DNA from: Nocardia transvalensis NBRC 15921 | GTDB lineage: Bacteria > Actinomycetota > Actinomycetes > Mycobacteriales > Mycobacteriaceae | Length of the DNA stretch: 64,000 bases | Reading direction: 5' to 3' | NCBI RefSeq assembly: GCF_000308875.1 | Contig: NZ_BAGL01000033.1 | Location: 85,794-149,793, forward strand | In this document: piece by piece, positions 8,887 through 20,274 of the stretch | Layout of the letters: each line of letters starts with the position of its first letter | Numbering within the stretch: position 1 is the stretch's first letter | Position numbers and translations under genes: made by a program | The notes under the pieces: generated by a model | Databases searched by the model: none | What the model was told of the DNA's origin: nothing | Seen by the model: only the letters and a program-made list of their open reading frames with translations

Positions 8887-8909
8887 CCGTCCCGCATGCG
8901 CTGGATGGG

Positions 8910-9344
8910 TCAGGTGGTGACGGTGGGGGCGTGGTCCACGGGGAAGTTCACGGAGTTGGCTATGAAGCAGTGTTTGTGGGCCTCGGTGTGGAGGGCGCGG
9001 GCGGTGTCGAGGTGGGCGGGGTCGGTGACGGTGACGCGGGGGCGGAGGGTGACCTGCGTGAAGCGGTCGTTGTTCATGGTGCCCTCGGCGGCGTCGCGGT
9101 AGTCGGTGACGACGATGCCGGCCTGGGTGCACAGGTGCAGGTACCACAGCATGTGGCATTCGGAGAGGGACGCGACCAGCAGTAGTTCCGGGTTCCAGCG
9201 GGTGGCGTCGCCGCGGCCGACGACCGGGTCGGCGCTGGCGGGCAGGGGCGGGCGGCCCTCCGCGCGCACGTCGTGGTTGCGGGAGTAGGACCGGTAGCCG
9301 GTGGTCGCCCCGCTCCAGGCGACCTCCACCTCGTAACGATGCAT
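8910..9344 (-). CDS. OsmC family protein
   Basis: This 144-residue OsmC-like protein has Cys63 in SECHMLWYLHLC and Cys126 in HKHCFIANSVNFP, the two expected redox positions. It diverges from the OsmC protein at 1670-2185. It is inserted on the opposite strand between nif3 and the zinc-ribbon gene, which interrupts the block seen in mycobacteria. Family function is hydroperoxide or thiol metabolism in the cytosol. Confidence 0.85.
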   Translation of the reverse strand: MHRYEVEVAWSGATTGYRSYSRNHDVRAEGRPPLPASADPVVGRGDATRWNPELLLVASLSECHMLWYLHLCTQAGIVVTDYRDAAEGTMNNDRFTQVTLRPRVTVTDPAHLDTARALHTEAHKHCFIANSVNFPVDHAPTVTT

Positions 9345-9530
9345 GCGAACGAGCCTGCCACAGCGCCCGATTCGACCGCCGCGAATTTCCGGTCACCGCG
9401 CGCCCGGCACGGAGTGGCGGGGTTGGGGCGAAACGTGTCGTCGGCGGAGTACGGTTGAACTTCGGTGTCGGTCACCCGACCGGGCCCGTCGCACCCGAAC
9501 CGTCCATAGTGTCGAGGAGTAAGTTCCGCG

Positions 9531-10268
9531 TTGAATGTCGAACCACCGATCCAGGCCAAGCTGCTCGACCTTGCCGCCGTCGACGCCGAACTGACGCGGA
9601 TCGAGCATCGCCGCAAGGTGCTGCCCGAGCAGCAGGAGGTCCAGCGGCTCGAGGAGGAGCGCACCACGCGCAAGGACGCGGCGGTCAAGGTCGAGATCCT
9701 GATCGACGACCTGGACCGGGACATGCGCAAGCTGGAGACCGAGATCGACGGCGTCCGCAAACGCGAACAGCGCGACAAGGCCATGCTCGAGAGCGGCAGC
9801 GTCGCGGCCAAGCAGCTGTCGGAGTTGCAGCACGAACTCGGCAGCCTGGAACGCCGCCGCACCGTCCTCGAGGACGACATGCTCGAGGTGATGGAGCGCC
9901 GTGAGGCGGCCGTCGCCGACCACCAGCACGCCGGCGCCAATCTCTCCAAGGCGGAGGAGGACCTCCGCGAGGCGCAGCGCCGCCGGGACGAGGCGCTCGC
10001 CGACCTCGAGGTCGCGACCGGTCGCTGCACCACCGACCGGGAACAGCTGGTCGGCGCGTTCCCCGCGGAACTGCTGACCATCTACGAGAAGCAGCGCGCG
10101 CAGCACGGCGTGGGCGCGGCGCTGCTGCAGGCCCGCCGCTGCGGCGCCTGCCGCATCGAGCTGGACCGCGGCGAGATCGCGCGCATCGCGAAGACCGCCC
10201 CGGAAACCGTGGTCCGCTGCCCCGAATGCGGCGCGATCATGGTGCGCACCAAGCAATCCGGGCTGTGA
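9531..10268 (+). CDS. Coiled-coil protein with C-terminal C4 zinc ribbon (Rv2229c-like)
   Basis: Residues 10-190 form a long, highly charged coiled coil. The last 45 residues form a C4 zinc ribbon with Cys204, Cys207, Cys230 and Cys233 (CGAC and CPEC). The family is conserved in Actinobacteria just upstream of the RNase H/phosphatase gene, and its function is unknown. Similar ribbons bind nucleic acid or protein. Initiation is most likely at TTG 9531, with GAGGAG at 9513-9518 upstream and no in-frame ATG/GTG nearby. Confidence 0.88.
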   Translation: MNVEPPIQAKLLDLAAVDAELTRIEHRRKVLPEQQEVQRLEEERTTRKDAAVKVEILIDDLDRDMRKLETEIDGVRKREQRDKAMLESGSVAAKQLSELQHELGSLERRRTVLEDDMLEVMERREAAVADHQHAGANLSKAEEDLREAQRRRDEALADLEVATGRCTTDREQLVGAFPAELLTIYEKQRAQHGVGAALLQARRCGACRIELDRGEIARIAKTAPETVVRCPECGAIMVRTKQSGL

Positions 10269-10305
10269 GTACCGCGGGGTCCCTGGTCGAGGTGGAGGGA
10301 ATGCG

Positions 10306-11505
10306 GTGGTGAACACGGTGATCGTCGAGGCCGACGGCGGCTCGCGGGGTAACCCGGGCCCCGCCGGATACGGCGCGGTGGTGTGGGACGCCGACCGCGC
10401 GCGGGTGCTGGCCGAGCGGAAAGAGGCGCTCGGCGTCACCACCAACAACGTCGCCGAATACCGCGGGCTCATCGCGGGACTGGCCGCGGCGGCCGAACTG
10501 GGCGCCCGCGAGGTCGACGTCCGCATGGACTCGAAACTCGTGGTCGAGCAGATGTCGGGCCGCTGGAAGGTCAAGCACGCGGCCATGATTCCCCTCGCCG
10601 ACCGGGCACGGCAGCTGGTCGCCGGCTTCGATCGGGTGAGCTTCTCCTGGATCCCGCGCGCCGAGAATTCGCACGCGGACCGGCTGGCCAACGAGGCGAT
10701 GGACGACGCCCACATCGTCGCCGAGGCACGGGACGCCGAGAAGCCCGCATCCGCTGCCGGAGCCGAGCGGGAGATGCTCAGCTGGATCGACGAGGTCGCG
10801 AGCGCTCGTGCGGCACAGAACGATTCGACGGTGACCGGCAGCCCGGCCCGGCCCGCGGACGCCACCTCCGCGCCCGGCTGGACCGGCGCCCGCGGCCGCC
10901 CCACCCGCATGCTGCTGCTGCGGCACGGCCAGACGGAACTGTCCGTGGAGCGGCGGTATTCGGGCCGCGGCAACCCGCCGCTCACTGAGCTGGGCCGCGA
11001 GCAGGCGGCCCGCGCGGCGAAACACCTTGCGGCCAAGGGCGATATCGCCGCCGTGGTCACCTCCCCGCTGGGACGGGCCCGGGAGACGGCCGAGGCGGCC
11101 GCACAGGCCCTGGACGTGCCGGTGCGGGTGCTCGACAGCCTGATCGAAACCGACTTCGGCGAATGGGAGGGCCTCACGTTCGCCGAAGCGGCACAGCGGG
11201 ATCCGGAGCGCCACGGCCGCTGGCTCGGCGACTCGTCGCTGCCGCCGCCGGGCGGGGAGAGCTTCGACCAGGTGCGCGAGCGGGTCGAAGCGGCGCGCCG
11301 CGATCTGGTGGCGCTGTACCCGGAACAGAACGTGGTGGTCGTCAGCCACGTGACACCCATCAAGACCCTGCTGCAACTGGCGCTCGAGGTGGGCCCCTCC
11401 CTGCTGTACCGCCTGCACCTGGACCTGGCGTCGCTGTCGATCGCGGAGTTCTATCCCGACGGCGGTTCCTCGGTGCGCCTGGTCAACGACACGTCGTATC
11501 TGTAG
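10306..11505 (+). CDS. Bifunctional ribonuclease HI / histidine-phosphatase protein (Rv2228c-like)
   Basis: This 399-residue fusion has two domains. Residues 1-145 are RNase HI with Asp10 in VEADGGSRGNPGPAG and the acidic motifs NNVAEYRG, RMDSKLV and ENSHADRLANEAMD. A 50-residue linker follows. Residues 200-395 are a histidine phosphatase with RHG at 206-208, ETDFGEWEG and VVVSHVTPIK. The mycobacterial counterpart has RNase H plus CobC-type alpha-ribazole phosphatase activity. That fits a cobalamin gene neighbourhood. GTG start; the second GTG at 10309 is an alternative. Confidence 0.93.
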   Translation: MVNTVIVEADGGSRGNPGPAGYGAVVWDADRARVLAERKEALGVTTNNVAEYRGLIAGLAAAAELGAREVDVRMDSKLVVEQMSGRWKVKHAAMIPLADRARQLVAGFDRVSFSWIPRAENSHADRLANEAMDDAHIVAEARDAEKPASAAGAEREMLSWIDEVASARAAQNDSTVTGSPARPADATSAPGWTGARGRPTRMLLLRHGQTELSVERRYSGRGNPPLTELGREQAARAAKHLAAKGDIAAVVTSPLGRARETAEAAAQALDVPVRVLDSLIETDFGEWEGLTFAEAAQRDPERHGRWLGDSSLPPPGGESFDQVRERVEAARRDLVALYPEQNVVVVSHVTPIKTLLQLALEVGPSLLYRLHLDLASLSIAEFYPDGGSSVRLVNDTSYL

Positions 11506-11615
11506 CCGGCTCACCCGGAGCACCGAACGTCTGCCGGTCCTGGGCGGACATGGCGTCAGCGGCGGTGTCAGCACGGTGGCTGCGCGGTGTCAGCGCGTGC
11601 CGTGACAGTTGCGGC

Positions 11616-12550
<935 letters not shown>

Positions 12551-12554
<4 letters not shown>

Positions 12555-13300
12555 CCACCACACCCCACTCGATCGTGATGCTGCGCCGCAACTTCAAACA
12601 CATCGCGCGCAACCCCACCACGGTATTCAACGCGGTCCTGATGCCGATCGTGATCATGCTGATGTTCGTGTACATGTTCGGCGACGCCTTCAGCGTCGGT
12701 GTCGACTACATCGACTACGCGACACCGGGTTTGATGCTGCTCGCCGTCTGCTACGGGCTGGGCGCCGTCGCCACGTCGGTCAACTCCGATATGACGAAGG
12801 GCATCATCAGCCGGTTCAAGGTCATGGACGTCTCCCGCGGCGCGGTGCTGACCGGTCACGTCGTCGCCGGTGTGCTGACCAACGTGATCTCCATCGCGGC
12901 GCTCGTCGGGGTGGCGTTCCTGCTGGGTTTCAGACCGTCGGCGAGCGCCCTCGACTGGCTGGGCGTGGTCGGGCTGATCCTGCTGCTCGCGGTCGCGGCG
13001 AGCTGGCTCACGGTCGCCCTGGGCCTGGCGGCGAAAACCCCCGAAACCGCCGGTATGGCCGCGGTCCCGCTGGTGATGCTGCCGTTCTTCAGCAGCGCGA
13101 TCGTCCCGGCGGACAAGATGGGACCGGGGCTGCGGCAGTTCGCGCAGTACCAGCCCTTCACGCCGATCATCGAAACCCTCCGCGGGTTGCTGAACGGCAC
13201 GCCGTCCGGTGGTTACGCGATGGCCGCCACCGCCTGGTGCCTGGGTATCGCTCTCGCCGGATACCTGTGGGCGCGAGCCACTTTCAAGAAGCGAGCGTGA
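12551..13300 (+). CDS. DrrB-type ABC-2 exporter permease
   Basis: This 249-residue ABC-2 permease has six predicted membrane segments. It shows the family signature around TPGLMLLAVCYGLGAVATSVNSDMTKGIISRFKVM and the C-terminal FTPIIETLRGLLNG. With the overlapping upstream ATPase it forms an exporter of the daunorubicin-resistance type. Its 3' end overlaps the convergent regulator gene by 17 bases. Confidence 0.9.
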
Positions 13301-16300
13301 TCTCCGCGAGCTCCTGCCAGCTCGCCTCCGCGCCCTCCCGCATCGCCTCGGTGAACCCCGTGTCACCGAGGCGATGTCGTGCCGCCTGCTCGATGCGGGC
13401 GGTATCCGGCTGGGATCGGTCCGGCAGGCCGCGCACACCGGCGCTCGCCGCGAGCAGCCGCGCGGCCTGTTCGTTCCGGTCGGTCCGCAGGGCCAGATCC
13501 GCGATGCCGACGAGCACTCGCGCGATGAGATGCGGATGGCCCGCCTCGGACGCCGCGCGGAAGGCCGCGACGCGGTGCTCCCGGGCCGCGTCCGGGTCCT
13601 CGGTGAGGTAGCCCAGCATGTCGTGCCGTACCGCGCGGGTGTACGTCCCGTCGGCGTCGTCGATCAGCGTCGTCGCGAGGTCGAGCTGGCCGGCCGTCTC
13701 CGCCGAATCGCCTTGCCACCGAGCCAGTTCCGCCTTCGCCAGCGCCAGCTCGGAGAGCGTATTCGGCCAGGCCACCCGTTCCGCGGCCCGCTGCGCCTCG
13801 GCCATGGCGGAGGCGGCGGCGTCCCGGTCGCCCGACAGCCAGTAGAGCTGGGCCTGCCGCGCTCGCATCCGCACCACGTCGTCGAGGGCGCCGACCTCGG
13901 TGACGACCGCGATCGCCTGGTCGTAGTACTCGTACGCGCCGGCGAACTCGCCGCGCATGGCGATGCGATCCGCCAGCTCGGTCAGGGCGAAGGAAATACC
14001 CCACCGGTCGCCGATCGCGCGGAATTCGCTGACGGCCGCTTCCAGATACGCGTCCGCGTCCCGGCCGCCCTCGCCGAACTGGATCCGCATCTTGCCCAGT
14101 TGCAGCCGGGCGAGCGCGCGGAGCCAGGGATCCTCGTCGTTCAGCAGCTCCTCCCACGCGGGGAGGATCGCGTCCGGCTCCCGCAGCATCCGTTCCAGCG
14201 GCGTGGTGACCCGCAGCGCCGGGTGCCGGCTCTGGTCGGCGCGGCTGGCCTCGTAGGCCTTGTGGATCCACTGCTCGGCGTCGAACTGGTCGTTCTGCGA
14301 TCCGGCGGTGACGAACTGGACGACGAACGCGTACACCAGGGCCCGGACGTCATCGGCCACCTCGCCGGGGACGGCGGTGGCCGCCAGGAGCAGTTCGTTG
14401 CCCTCGGCCTTGCGTCCGCCGAGCCACCAGTACCACCCGGCGGCCGCCGCGAGCCGCATGGCGCCGTCGGCCTCGCCCGCCGCGAGCGCCCCGCGCATCG
14501 CGGCGGCGATATTGTCGTGCTCGACCTCGAGGGCGGCGAGCCATTCCAGCTGCTCCGCGCGGCGCAGATGTGGCTCGGCGAGTTCGGCGAATTCGGTGAA
14601 GTAGGCCAGATGCGCGTGGCGCGCGGCCTCCGATTCCCCGGCCTCCGCGAGGCGCTGCTCGGCGTACTCCTTGATCGTGCCGAGCATGCGGTAACGCGGC
14701 GCCCGGTCGCGCTCGGTGACCACCAGCGACTTCTCGGTCAGCGCGGTCAGCAGTTCGAGCACGTCGCGCGCGTCGACCTCGTCGCCCGCGCAGATCCGCT
14801 CGGCCGCCTCCAGGCTCGCCCCGCCCGCGAAGACCGAAAGCCGGCGCAGCACAGTCCTTTCGGCGTCGCTGAGCAGCTCCCAGCTCCAGTCGATCACCGC
14901 GCGCAGCGTGCGGTGCCGCGGCAGCGCGGTCCGGCTGCCGCCGGTCAGCAGGCGGAAGCGGTCGTCGAGCCGATCGGCGAGCTGATCCAGGGACATGGTC
15001 CGCAGGCGGGCCGCGGCGAGTTCGATCGCCAGCGGCATCCCGTCCAGCGCCCGGCACACGCGCGCCAGCGTCGTCAGCGTGGCGGCGTCGGCCGGGAGGT
15101 CCTTGTGCACGGCGCCGGCCCGATCCTGGAGCAGCCGGACGGCCGGAGCGGCCGCGATCTTGGCGAGGTCGGCGCCCTCGGCGGGCAGGACCAGCGGCGC
15201 GACCGGCCACAGCGCCTCGCCGGTGATGCCGAGCGGCTCCCGGCTCGTCGCCAGGATGCGCAACCGCCGGCACTCGCCGAGCACGCGGTGCGCGAACGCC
15301 GCCGCCGACTCGATCACGTGCTCGCAGTTGTCCAGGATCAACAGCGTCTCGCGCTCGCGGAGCGCCGCGACGACCCGGTCGGTCGGGTCCGCGTCCGGGG
15401 CCTCGCCGACCAGCGCGTCCCGCAGGCTGAGTGCGGCGAGAGCCGCCTGCGCCACGGCGTTCCCGCCCGCCACGGGCCCGGCGTCCGCGTCGGCGCCGAG
15501 GGCCGCGAGTTCGACCACCCAGGCCCCGTCCGGCAGGTCCGCGAGCAGCGTGTGCCCGGTCTCCGTGGCCAGCCGGGTCTTCCCCGAGCCGCCCGGCCCG
15601 ATCAGCGTGGTGAGCCGGTGCCCGGTGATGAGGTCGCGGACCGCGGCGACATCGGCGTCCTTGCCGACGAAGGTGGTCAGCTCGGAGCGCAGGTTGGTCT
15701 TGCGGTCCTCCTCCCGGCGTCCCAGTTCGCCCCGCAGCAGCGCGACGTGCAGCGCGGACAGCTCCGGGGACGGGTCGACGCCCAACTCGTCGGCCAGGGT
15801 TTCGCGGGTGCGCTGGAAGAGCTGGAGCGCCTCGTTGTCGCGGCCGGTCGCCACCTGGGCGCGCATCAGCGCGGCGACGAGCCGTTCTCGCACCGGATGC
15901 GCGGCCACCAGGTCGGTCAGCTCGGTGACCACCTCCGCGCCGTGGCCGAGGGCGATCTCCGCGTCGAACCGGTCCTCCATGGCCGCCAGGCGCAGCCCGT
16001 CGAGCCGGGTGACCGCCGCGTCGAGGGCCGCGCTGTCCTGAAGGCCGATGTCCTGCATGGCCGCACCGCGCCACAGCGCCAGGGCCTCGCGCAGGCGCGG
16101 CAGCCGCAGGGCGTCCTCGGCATTGTGGACCTGGCCGATGAGGCGTTCGAACCGCACGGCGTCGACGGACTCGGGCGCCACCTTCAGCCGGTAGCCCTCC
16201 GGCTGCCCCTCGACCACGCCCTCCGGAAGCGCCTTCCGGAGCCGGGATACCAAGCGCTGCAACGCGTTCGCCGCCTCGGTGGGCGGGTTCTCGCCCCAGA

Positions 16301-16448
16301 TCCAGTCGACCAGCGTCGATTTCGGGACCGTGCGACCGGGTTCGAGGGCGAGTGCGACGAGCAGTCCGCGCAGCCGGGCGCCCGGCACGTCGGCCACTGT
16401 GCCGTCGTCCGCGCGAATATCGAATGGTCCAAGAATCCCGATCTGCAC
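13284..16448 (-). CDS. SARP/AfsR-type transcriptional regulator (BTAD + NTPase + TPR)
   Basis: The 1054-residue protein has an OmpR-like winged helix at 1-90, a bacterial transcriptional activation domain at about 95-245, and a STAND-type NTPase from about 265 with Walker A GPGGSGKT (284-291) and Walker B LLILDNCEHV. A long helical, TPR-like C-terminal half follows. Such regulators activate antibiotic-type gene clusters in actinomycetes. It is convergent with the drug exporter and divergent from the P450 gene, 136 bases away, so these three units are its likeliest local targets. A long antisense frame across it is a GC-bias shadow. Confidence 0.92.
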   Translation of the reverse strand: MQIGILGPFDIRADDGTVADVPGARLRGLLVALALEPGRTVPKSTLVDWIWGENPPTEAANALQRLVSRLRKALPEGVVEGQPEGYRLKVAPESVDAVRFERLIGQVHNAEDALRLPRLREALALWRGAAMQDIGLQDSAALDAAVTRLDGLRLAAMEDRFDAEIALGHGAEVVTELTDLVAAHPVRERLVAALMRAQVATGRDNEALQLFQRTRETLADELGVDPSPELSALHVALLRGELGRREEDRKTNLRSELTTFVGKDADVAAVRDLITGHRLTTLIGPGGSGKTRLATETGHTLLADLPDGAWVVELAALGADADAGPVAGGNAVAQAALAALSLRDALVGEAPDADPTDRVVAALRERETLLILDNCEHVIESAAAFAHRVLGECRRLRILATSREPLGITGEALWPVAPLVLPAEGADLAKIAAAPAVRLLQDRAGAVHKDLPADAATLTTLARVCRALDGMPLAIELAAARLRTMSLDQLADRLDDRFRLLTGGSRTALPRHRTLRAVIDWSWELLSDAERTVLRRLSVFAGGASLEAAERICAGDEVDARDVLELLTALTEKSLVVTERDRAPRYRMLGTIKEYAEQRLAEAGESEAARHAHLAYFTEFAELAEPHLRRAEQLEWLAALEVEHDNIAAAMRGALAAGEADGAMRLAAAAGWYWWLGGRKAEGNELLLAATAVPGEVADDVRALVYAFVVQFVTAGSQNDQFDAEQWIHKAYEASRADQSRHPALRVTTPLERMLREPDAILPAWEELLNDEDPWLRALARLQLGKMRIQFGEGGRDADAYLEAAVSEFRAIGDRWGISFALTELADRIAMRGEFAGAYEYYDQAIAVVTEVGALDDVVRMRARQAQLYWLSGDRDAAASAMAEAQRAAERVAWPNTLSELALAKAELARWQGDSAETAGQLDLATTLIDDADGTYTRAVRHDMLGYLTEDPDAAREHRVAAFRAASEAGHPHLIARVLVGIADLALRTDRNEQAARLLAASAGVRGLPDRSQPDTARIEQAARHRLGDTGFTEAMREGAEASWQELAEITLAS

Positions 16449-16584
16449 CCGGCGATTTTGCCACGGGTGGCCCGACGGCCTTCCCGGCGCTGGTAGAGGG
16501 GGTGGACGGCGGTGTCAGAGGCGTGTCAGCCGGGTGTCAGGCGGGTCGGCGATCGTGGCATCACTCGCCACGAAAGGACATACG

Positions 16585-17811
16585 ATGAGCACCACGGTTC
16601 CCGTCCCGCACGGTCTCCCCATGAACCGCGACGCGGGCCCGTTCGACCCGCCCGGCGAGATCACCCGCCTGCGGGACGCCCGCCCGGTCAGCCCCATGGT
16701 CTTCCCCGACGGCCACGAGGGCTGGCTCGTCACCGGCTACGACGCGGTCCGCAAGCTGCTGGCCGACACCCGCTTCAGCTCGCGCCTGGACATCGGCGTG
16801 GTGCACACGCCATACGAGGTTCCGGGCATGCCCGTCGCCACCGAGCCGTCGCCGCAGATGCCCGGAATGTTCATCGCCATGGACCCGCCGGACCACACCC
16901 GGCTGCGCCGCAAGCTCGTCGGCGCCTTCACCGCGCGGCGCATGAAGATGCTCGAGGACCAGATCGTCGAGATCGCCGAGCGGCAGCTGGACGAGATGGC
17001 GAAGCTCACCCCACCGGTCGACCTGGTCAAGGAGTTCGCGCTGCCGATGCCCTCGCTGGTGATCTGCGAACTGCTCGGCGTCCCCTACGAGGACCGGGCG
17101 ACCTTCCAGGTCAACTCCGCCAAGTTCCTGGTCAAGGACCAGTCGCTGGAGGAGAAGATGGGCGCGTTCGGCGCGATGAACATGTACCTGGCCGGACTGG
17201 TCACCGGTAAGCGCGCCGAGCCCGTGGACGACATCCTGTCGGATCTGGCGCGCGACGAGGACATCAGCATCGAGGAGCTGACCGGCGTCGCCTTCCTGTT
17301 GCTGCTCGCGGGCCATGAGACCACCGCGAACATGTTGGGGCTGGGCACGTTCGCGCTGCTGGAGAATCCGGGAGAGCTGGCGAAGCTGCGGGCCGACGCG
17401 GATCTGGTTCCCGACGCGGTCGAGGAGCTGATGCGCTACCTGACCGTCGCCGACATCTTCTACCGCTACGCCACCGAGGACATCGAACTCGGCGGCGAGA
17501 CGATTCCGGAGGGCTCGACCGTCGTGGTCTCGCTGCTGGCCGCCAACCACGATCCCGCGCGCTTCGAGAACCCCGACACCCTGGACGTGCACCGCAACGC
17601 GCGCGGCCACCTCGCCTTCGGGCACGGTGTCCACCTGTGCCTCGGCCAGCAGCTGGCGCGGGTCGAGATGCGCGCCGGGTTCGCCGGCCTGCTGCGCCGC
17701 TTCCCGACCCTCGAACTCGCCATCCCCGCCGCGGACGTGAAACTCAAGTCCGACATGAACATCTACGGCGTGCACGAACTCCCGGTCACCTGGACGGAGA
17801 CGGCCGGGTGA
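16585..17811 (+). CDS. Cytochrome P450 (CYP105/107-like)
   Basis: The 408-residue soluble P450 has I-helix AGHETT, K-helix ExxR in EELMR, and the haem loop FGHGVHLCLG with Cys352 as thiolate ligand. All key residues are intact. The length and motifs fit actinomycete class I P450s, which need a separate ferredoxin and reductase; none is encoded here. ATG at 16585 has GAAAGGA 7-8 bases upstream. It is divergent from the SARP-type regulator. The substrate cannot be read from the sequence. Confidence 0.93.
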   Translation: MSTTVPVPHGLPMNRDAGPFDPPGEITRLRDARPVSPMVFPDGHEGWLVTGYDAVRKLLADTRFSSRLDIGVVHTPYEVPGMPVATEPSPQMPGMFIAMDPPDHTRLRRKLVGAFTARRMKMLEDQIVEIAERQLDEMAKLTPPVDLVKEFALPMPSLVICELLGVPYEDRATFQVNSAKFLVKDQSLEEKMGAFGAMNMYLAGLVTGKRAEPVDDILSDLARDEDISIEELTGVAFLLLLAGHETTANMLGLGTFALLENPGELAKLRADADLVPDAVEELMRYLTVADIFYRYATEDIELGGETIPEGSTVVVSLLAANHDPARFENPDTLDVHRNARGHLAFGHGVHLCLGQQLARVEMRAGFAGLLRRFPTLELAIPAADVKLKSDMNIYGVHELPVTWTETAG

Positions 17812-17814
17812 GGG

Positions 17815-18702
17815 CTACGGGCGCAGGACGGAGACCAGGAAGTCGGCCTGATCGTAGACGGCCTTCTCGAACCAGTCGTCGAAGTAGATGTCGAAATGGC
17901 CGATCGGATAACGCTTCACGACGGCGTGCTTGGTGCGCTCGGCGGCCTTGAGGGTCGGGCCGATCGGGGCGACCGAATCGTCGTCGCAGATCGCGTACAT
18001 CACCGGCACCTTGATGTTCTTGGTGCGGCGGGCGGGGGAGTCGAACACGGTCGACAGTCCGACGCGGGCGGCGACCTTCGGCTGGTACTGCGAACTCTCC
18101 TCGGCCAGGCGGCCGAAGCCCTCGGGCACGTCCGAGGCGCTCATCAGCGCCGACGACCGTTTCCGCCCGGCCAGCCGCACCCCGACCGGCTTGCGGCGGA
18201 TCGGCCCCACCAGCAGATCGGTGACGGCCACGGTGCCGGTCTTGAACAAGGCGATCGGCCCCTTCGCCCGCGCCGAGGCCCATCCGCTGGTGAACGGGCA
18301 CTGGGCGACGACGGCCGCGAGATAGTCGTCCTCGTGCGCGATGGATAGCACGTGGCCGCCGCCGAACGAGGTGCCCCACAGGGCGATTCGCGTCGCGTCG
18401 AAGCCGCGCAGGGTGCGGGCGAAGGCGATCGCGGCACGCCAGTCCTCCCGCTGCCGGCCGATGTGGATGAGCTGGCGCGGCTTACCGCCGCTCGCGCCGA
18501 AATGCCGGTAGTCGAAGACCAGCACACCCATTCCGGCGGTGGCGAATCGCCGCGCGTAGCGGTCGAGGCCCATTTCCCGGTCGGCACCCAATCCGTGTGC
18601 CATGATCACCAGCGGCCGCGGCTTCGGGGGACCGTCCGGCCGATAGAGCCACGCTGCACATTGTTCGCTTCCCGAAGGGAACCCCACCTCGACACGCTCC
18701 AT
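17815..18702 (-). CDS. Alpha/beta hydrolase (dienelactone hydrolase/peptidase-like)
   Basis: This 295-residue hydrolase has the nucleophile elbow GTSFGG, an oxyanion region MAHGLGADREMGLDRYARRF and a catalytic-type His in PIGHFDIYF near the C-terminus. It lacks a signal peptide, so it is cytosolic. Its 3' end is 3 bases from the convergent P450 stop. Substrate unknown; an ester, lactone or peptide is possible. Confidence 0.85.
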   Translation of the reverse strand: MERVEVGFPSGSEQCAAWLYRPDGPPKPRPLVIMAHGLGADREMGLDRYARRFATAGMGVLVFDYRHFGASGGKPRQLIHIGRQREDWRAAIAFARTLRGFDATRIALWGTSFGGGHVLSIAHEDDYLAAVVAQCPFTSGWASARAKGPIALFKTGTVAVTDLLVGPIRRKPVGVRLAGRKRSSALMSASDVPEGFGRLAEESSQYQPKVAARVGLSTVFDSPARRTKNIKVPVMYAICDDDSVAPIGPTLKAAERTKHAVVKRYPIGHFDIYFDDWFEKAVYDQADFLVSVLRP

Positions 18703-18966
18703 GGCGAAATACGGTAACGCGTTGCGGGATCGGGCGCTGACCTGGACCCCTGTCTACGGCGGCGGGCGCGCGGGCGAGCCGACACGCTCGGTGTTTCGCG
18801 TTTTCCGGGTGGGGTAATAGTCAAGAGCCGTTACTCTCGATCCGCCCGAATTGCCTTCGGTCGCAAGCGGGGATCTCACCACCGGTAGCTCTGTGAACAG
18901 GTGCGATGCCGGTCGTCGAGGGGGTCGCGCGCGGGCCCCGAGATCGAGGACGGCAGAATGGTGGCA

Positions 18967-19356
<390 letters not shown>

Positions 19357-19373
<17 letters not shown>

Positions 19374-19791
19374 CCCCTTCTCCCGGCTGTCCGGACCGGT
19401 CGACCTCGACAACGAGGATGCCCGCTATGCGATTGCCGAGGCGGGCGATGCGCGGGGTGTCGGCGGGGGCGTGGCGGGGGTGGAGGATGCGAGGCTTGCG
19501 GGCCGTGAGGGTGCTCCCTCGGTAGTGGATCCGGGCCTGGCCCGCGCTGACCACGTTTCTCGCCCAGTTGGTTTCGCCGTGGAGCAGGACCACCGCCATG
19601 ACCTCGCCCCTGCGGAAGATCGAGACGGGGGTCTGGTATTGGGTGCCGGATTTTCGGCCGACGTGGTCGATGACCGCGAAGCCGGGGAGGGCCGGGGCCA
19701 GGCGGCGCATCCAGGGATCGAGGAGGCGGGCGCCCAGGCGGTCGGACCAGTGGGGGAAGTAGCGCGGGAGCGGGCCGACGGTGGTCGTCAT
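19357..19791 (-). CDS. Nitroreductase-family deazaflavin-dependent oxidoreductase (Ddn-like)
   Basis: The 144-residue protein has the split beta-barrel of F420-dependent Ddn/FDOR-B enzymes: VIDHVGRKSGTQYQTPVSIFRRGEVMAVVLLHGETNWARNV followed by G.A.I.YRG. Such enzymes reduce substrates with F420H2 in the cytosol or at the membrane. ATG at 19791 is preferred because the family starts shortly before LLDPWMRRL; an in-frame ATG at 19869 would add an atypical extension. Its stop codon lies inside the complement of rnpB's P1 strand. Confidence 0.85.
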
Positions 19792-20274
19792 TTCGCCAGG
19801 GTAGGGAGTGGGGCGGGACCGGACATCCTTCCGGAGAAGGAAATCGGTGGCTTCGGCCGGACCGGTCACCGATCCAGCCGGGGCGACACGGGTGCGGGCG
19901 CGCGGGCGAGTTCACCATCGACCAGGCGGGCATCGTCGCACCGGGGAACGGGGCGGTCGGGCGCGGAAGCGTCCCCGTCTACTTCGGGGCTCGAAAGTCG
20001 TGTCGCACAGGCGCATTATCGAGAGGGAACGCCGCGAAATCGGGGCGAAAGGGACCTACGGACCGACCTGTCCCTCTGTTCCGGATTCGTAGCGACGGAC
20101 GGGCAAACGAACCGTCCAGTGCGGATACGGTCCGGGCGTGATGGCAGCGAAGTGTCGCGCGCCGGGCGGGGGTGGTCATACTGAGTGGGTATGCATCGAT
20201 GTCGGCGCGGCCGAGCGGGGAATTCAGCGTTAGCCCGCCGGATGCGGCACAGACTAGGCAGTATCGTGTGCCGG
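19792..20274. other. 483-base gap with no convincing gene
   Basis: This separates the divergent reductase and TrpF-like genes. Short frames exist on both strands but none has family-like features or a good ribosome site. A weak 6-bp stem (AGGGAC/GTCCCT) lies near 20050-20080. The last 60 bases are relatively AT-richer and should hold the promoter of the TrpF-like gene. Confidence 0.4.

Noticed and set aside
13209..16496. 1095-codon open frame antisense to the SARP-type regulator
   Set aside because: It is an Arg/Gly/Gln-rich shadow produced by GC-biased third positions of the real gene; it has no domains and no ribosome site.
20050..20080. DosR-like GGGAC...GTCCC pattern
   Set aside because: The half-sites are 13 bases apart, unlike the compact 20-bp DosR box, and only six bases pair.
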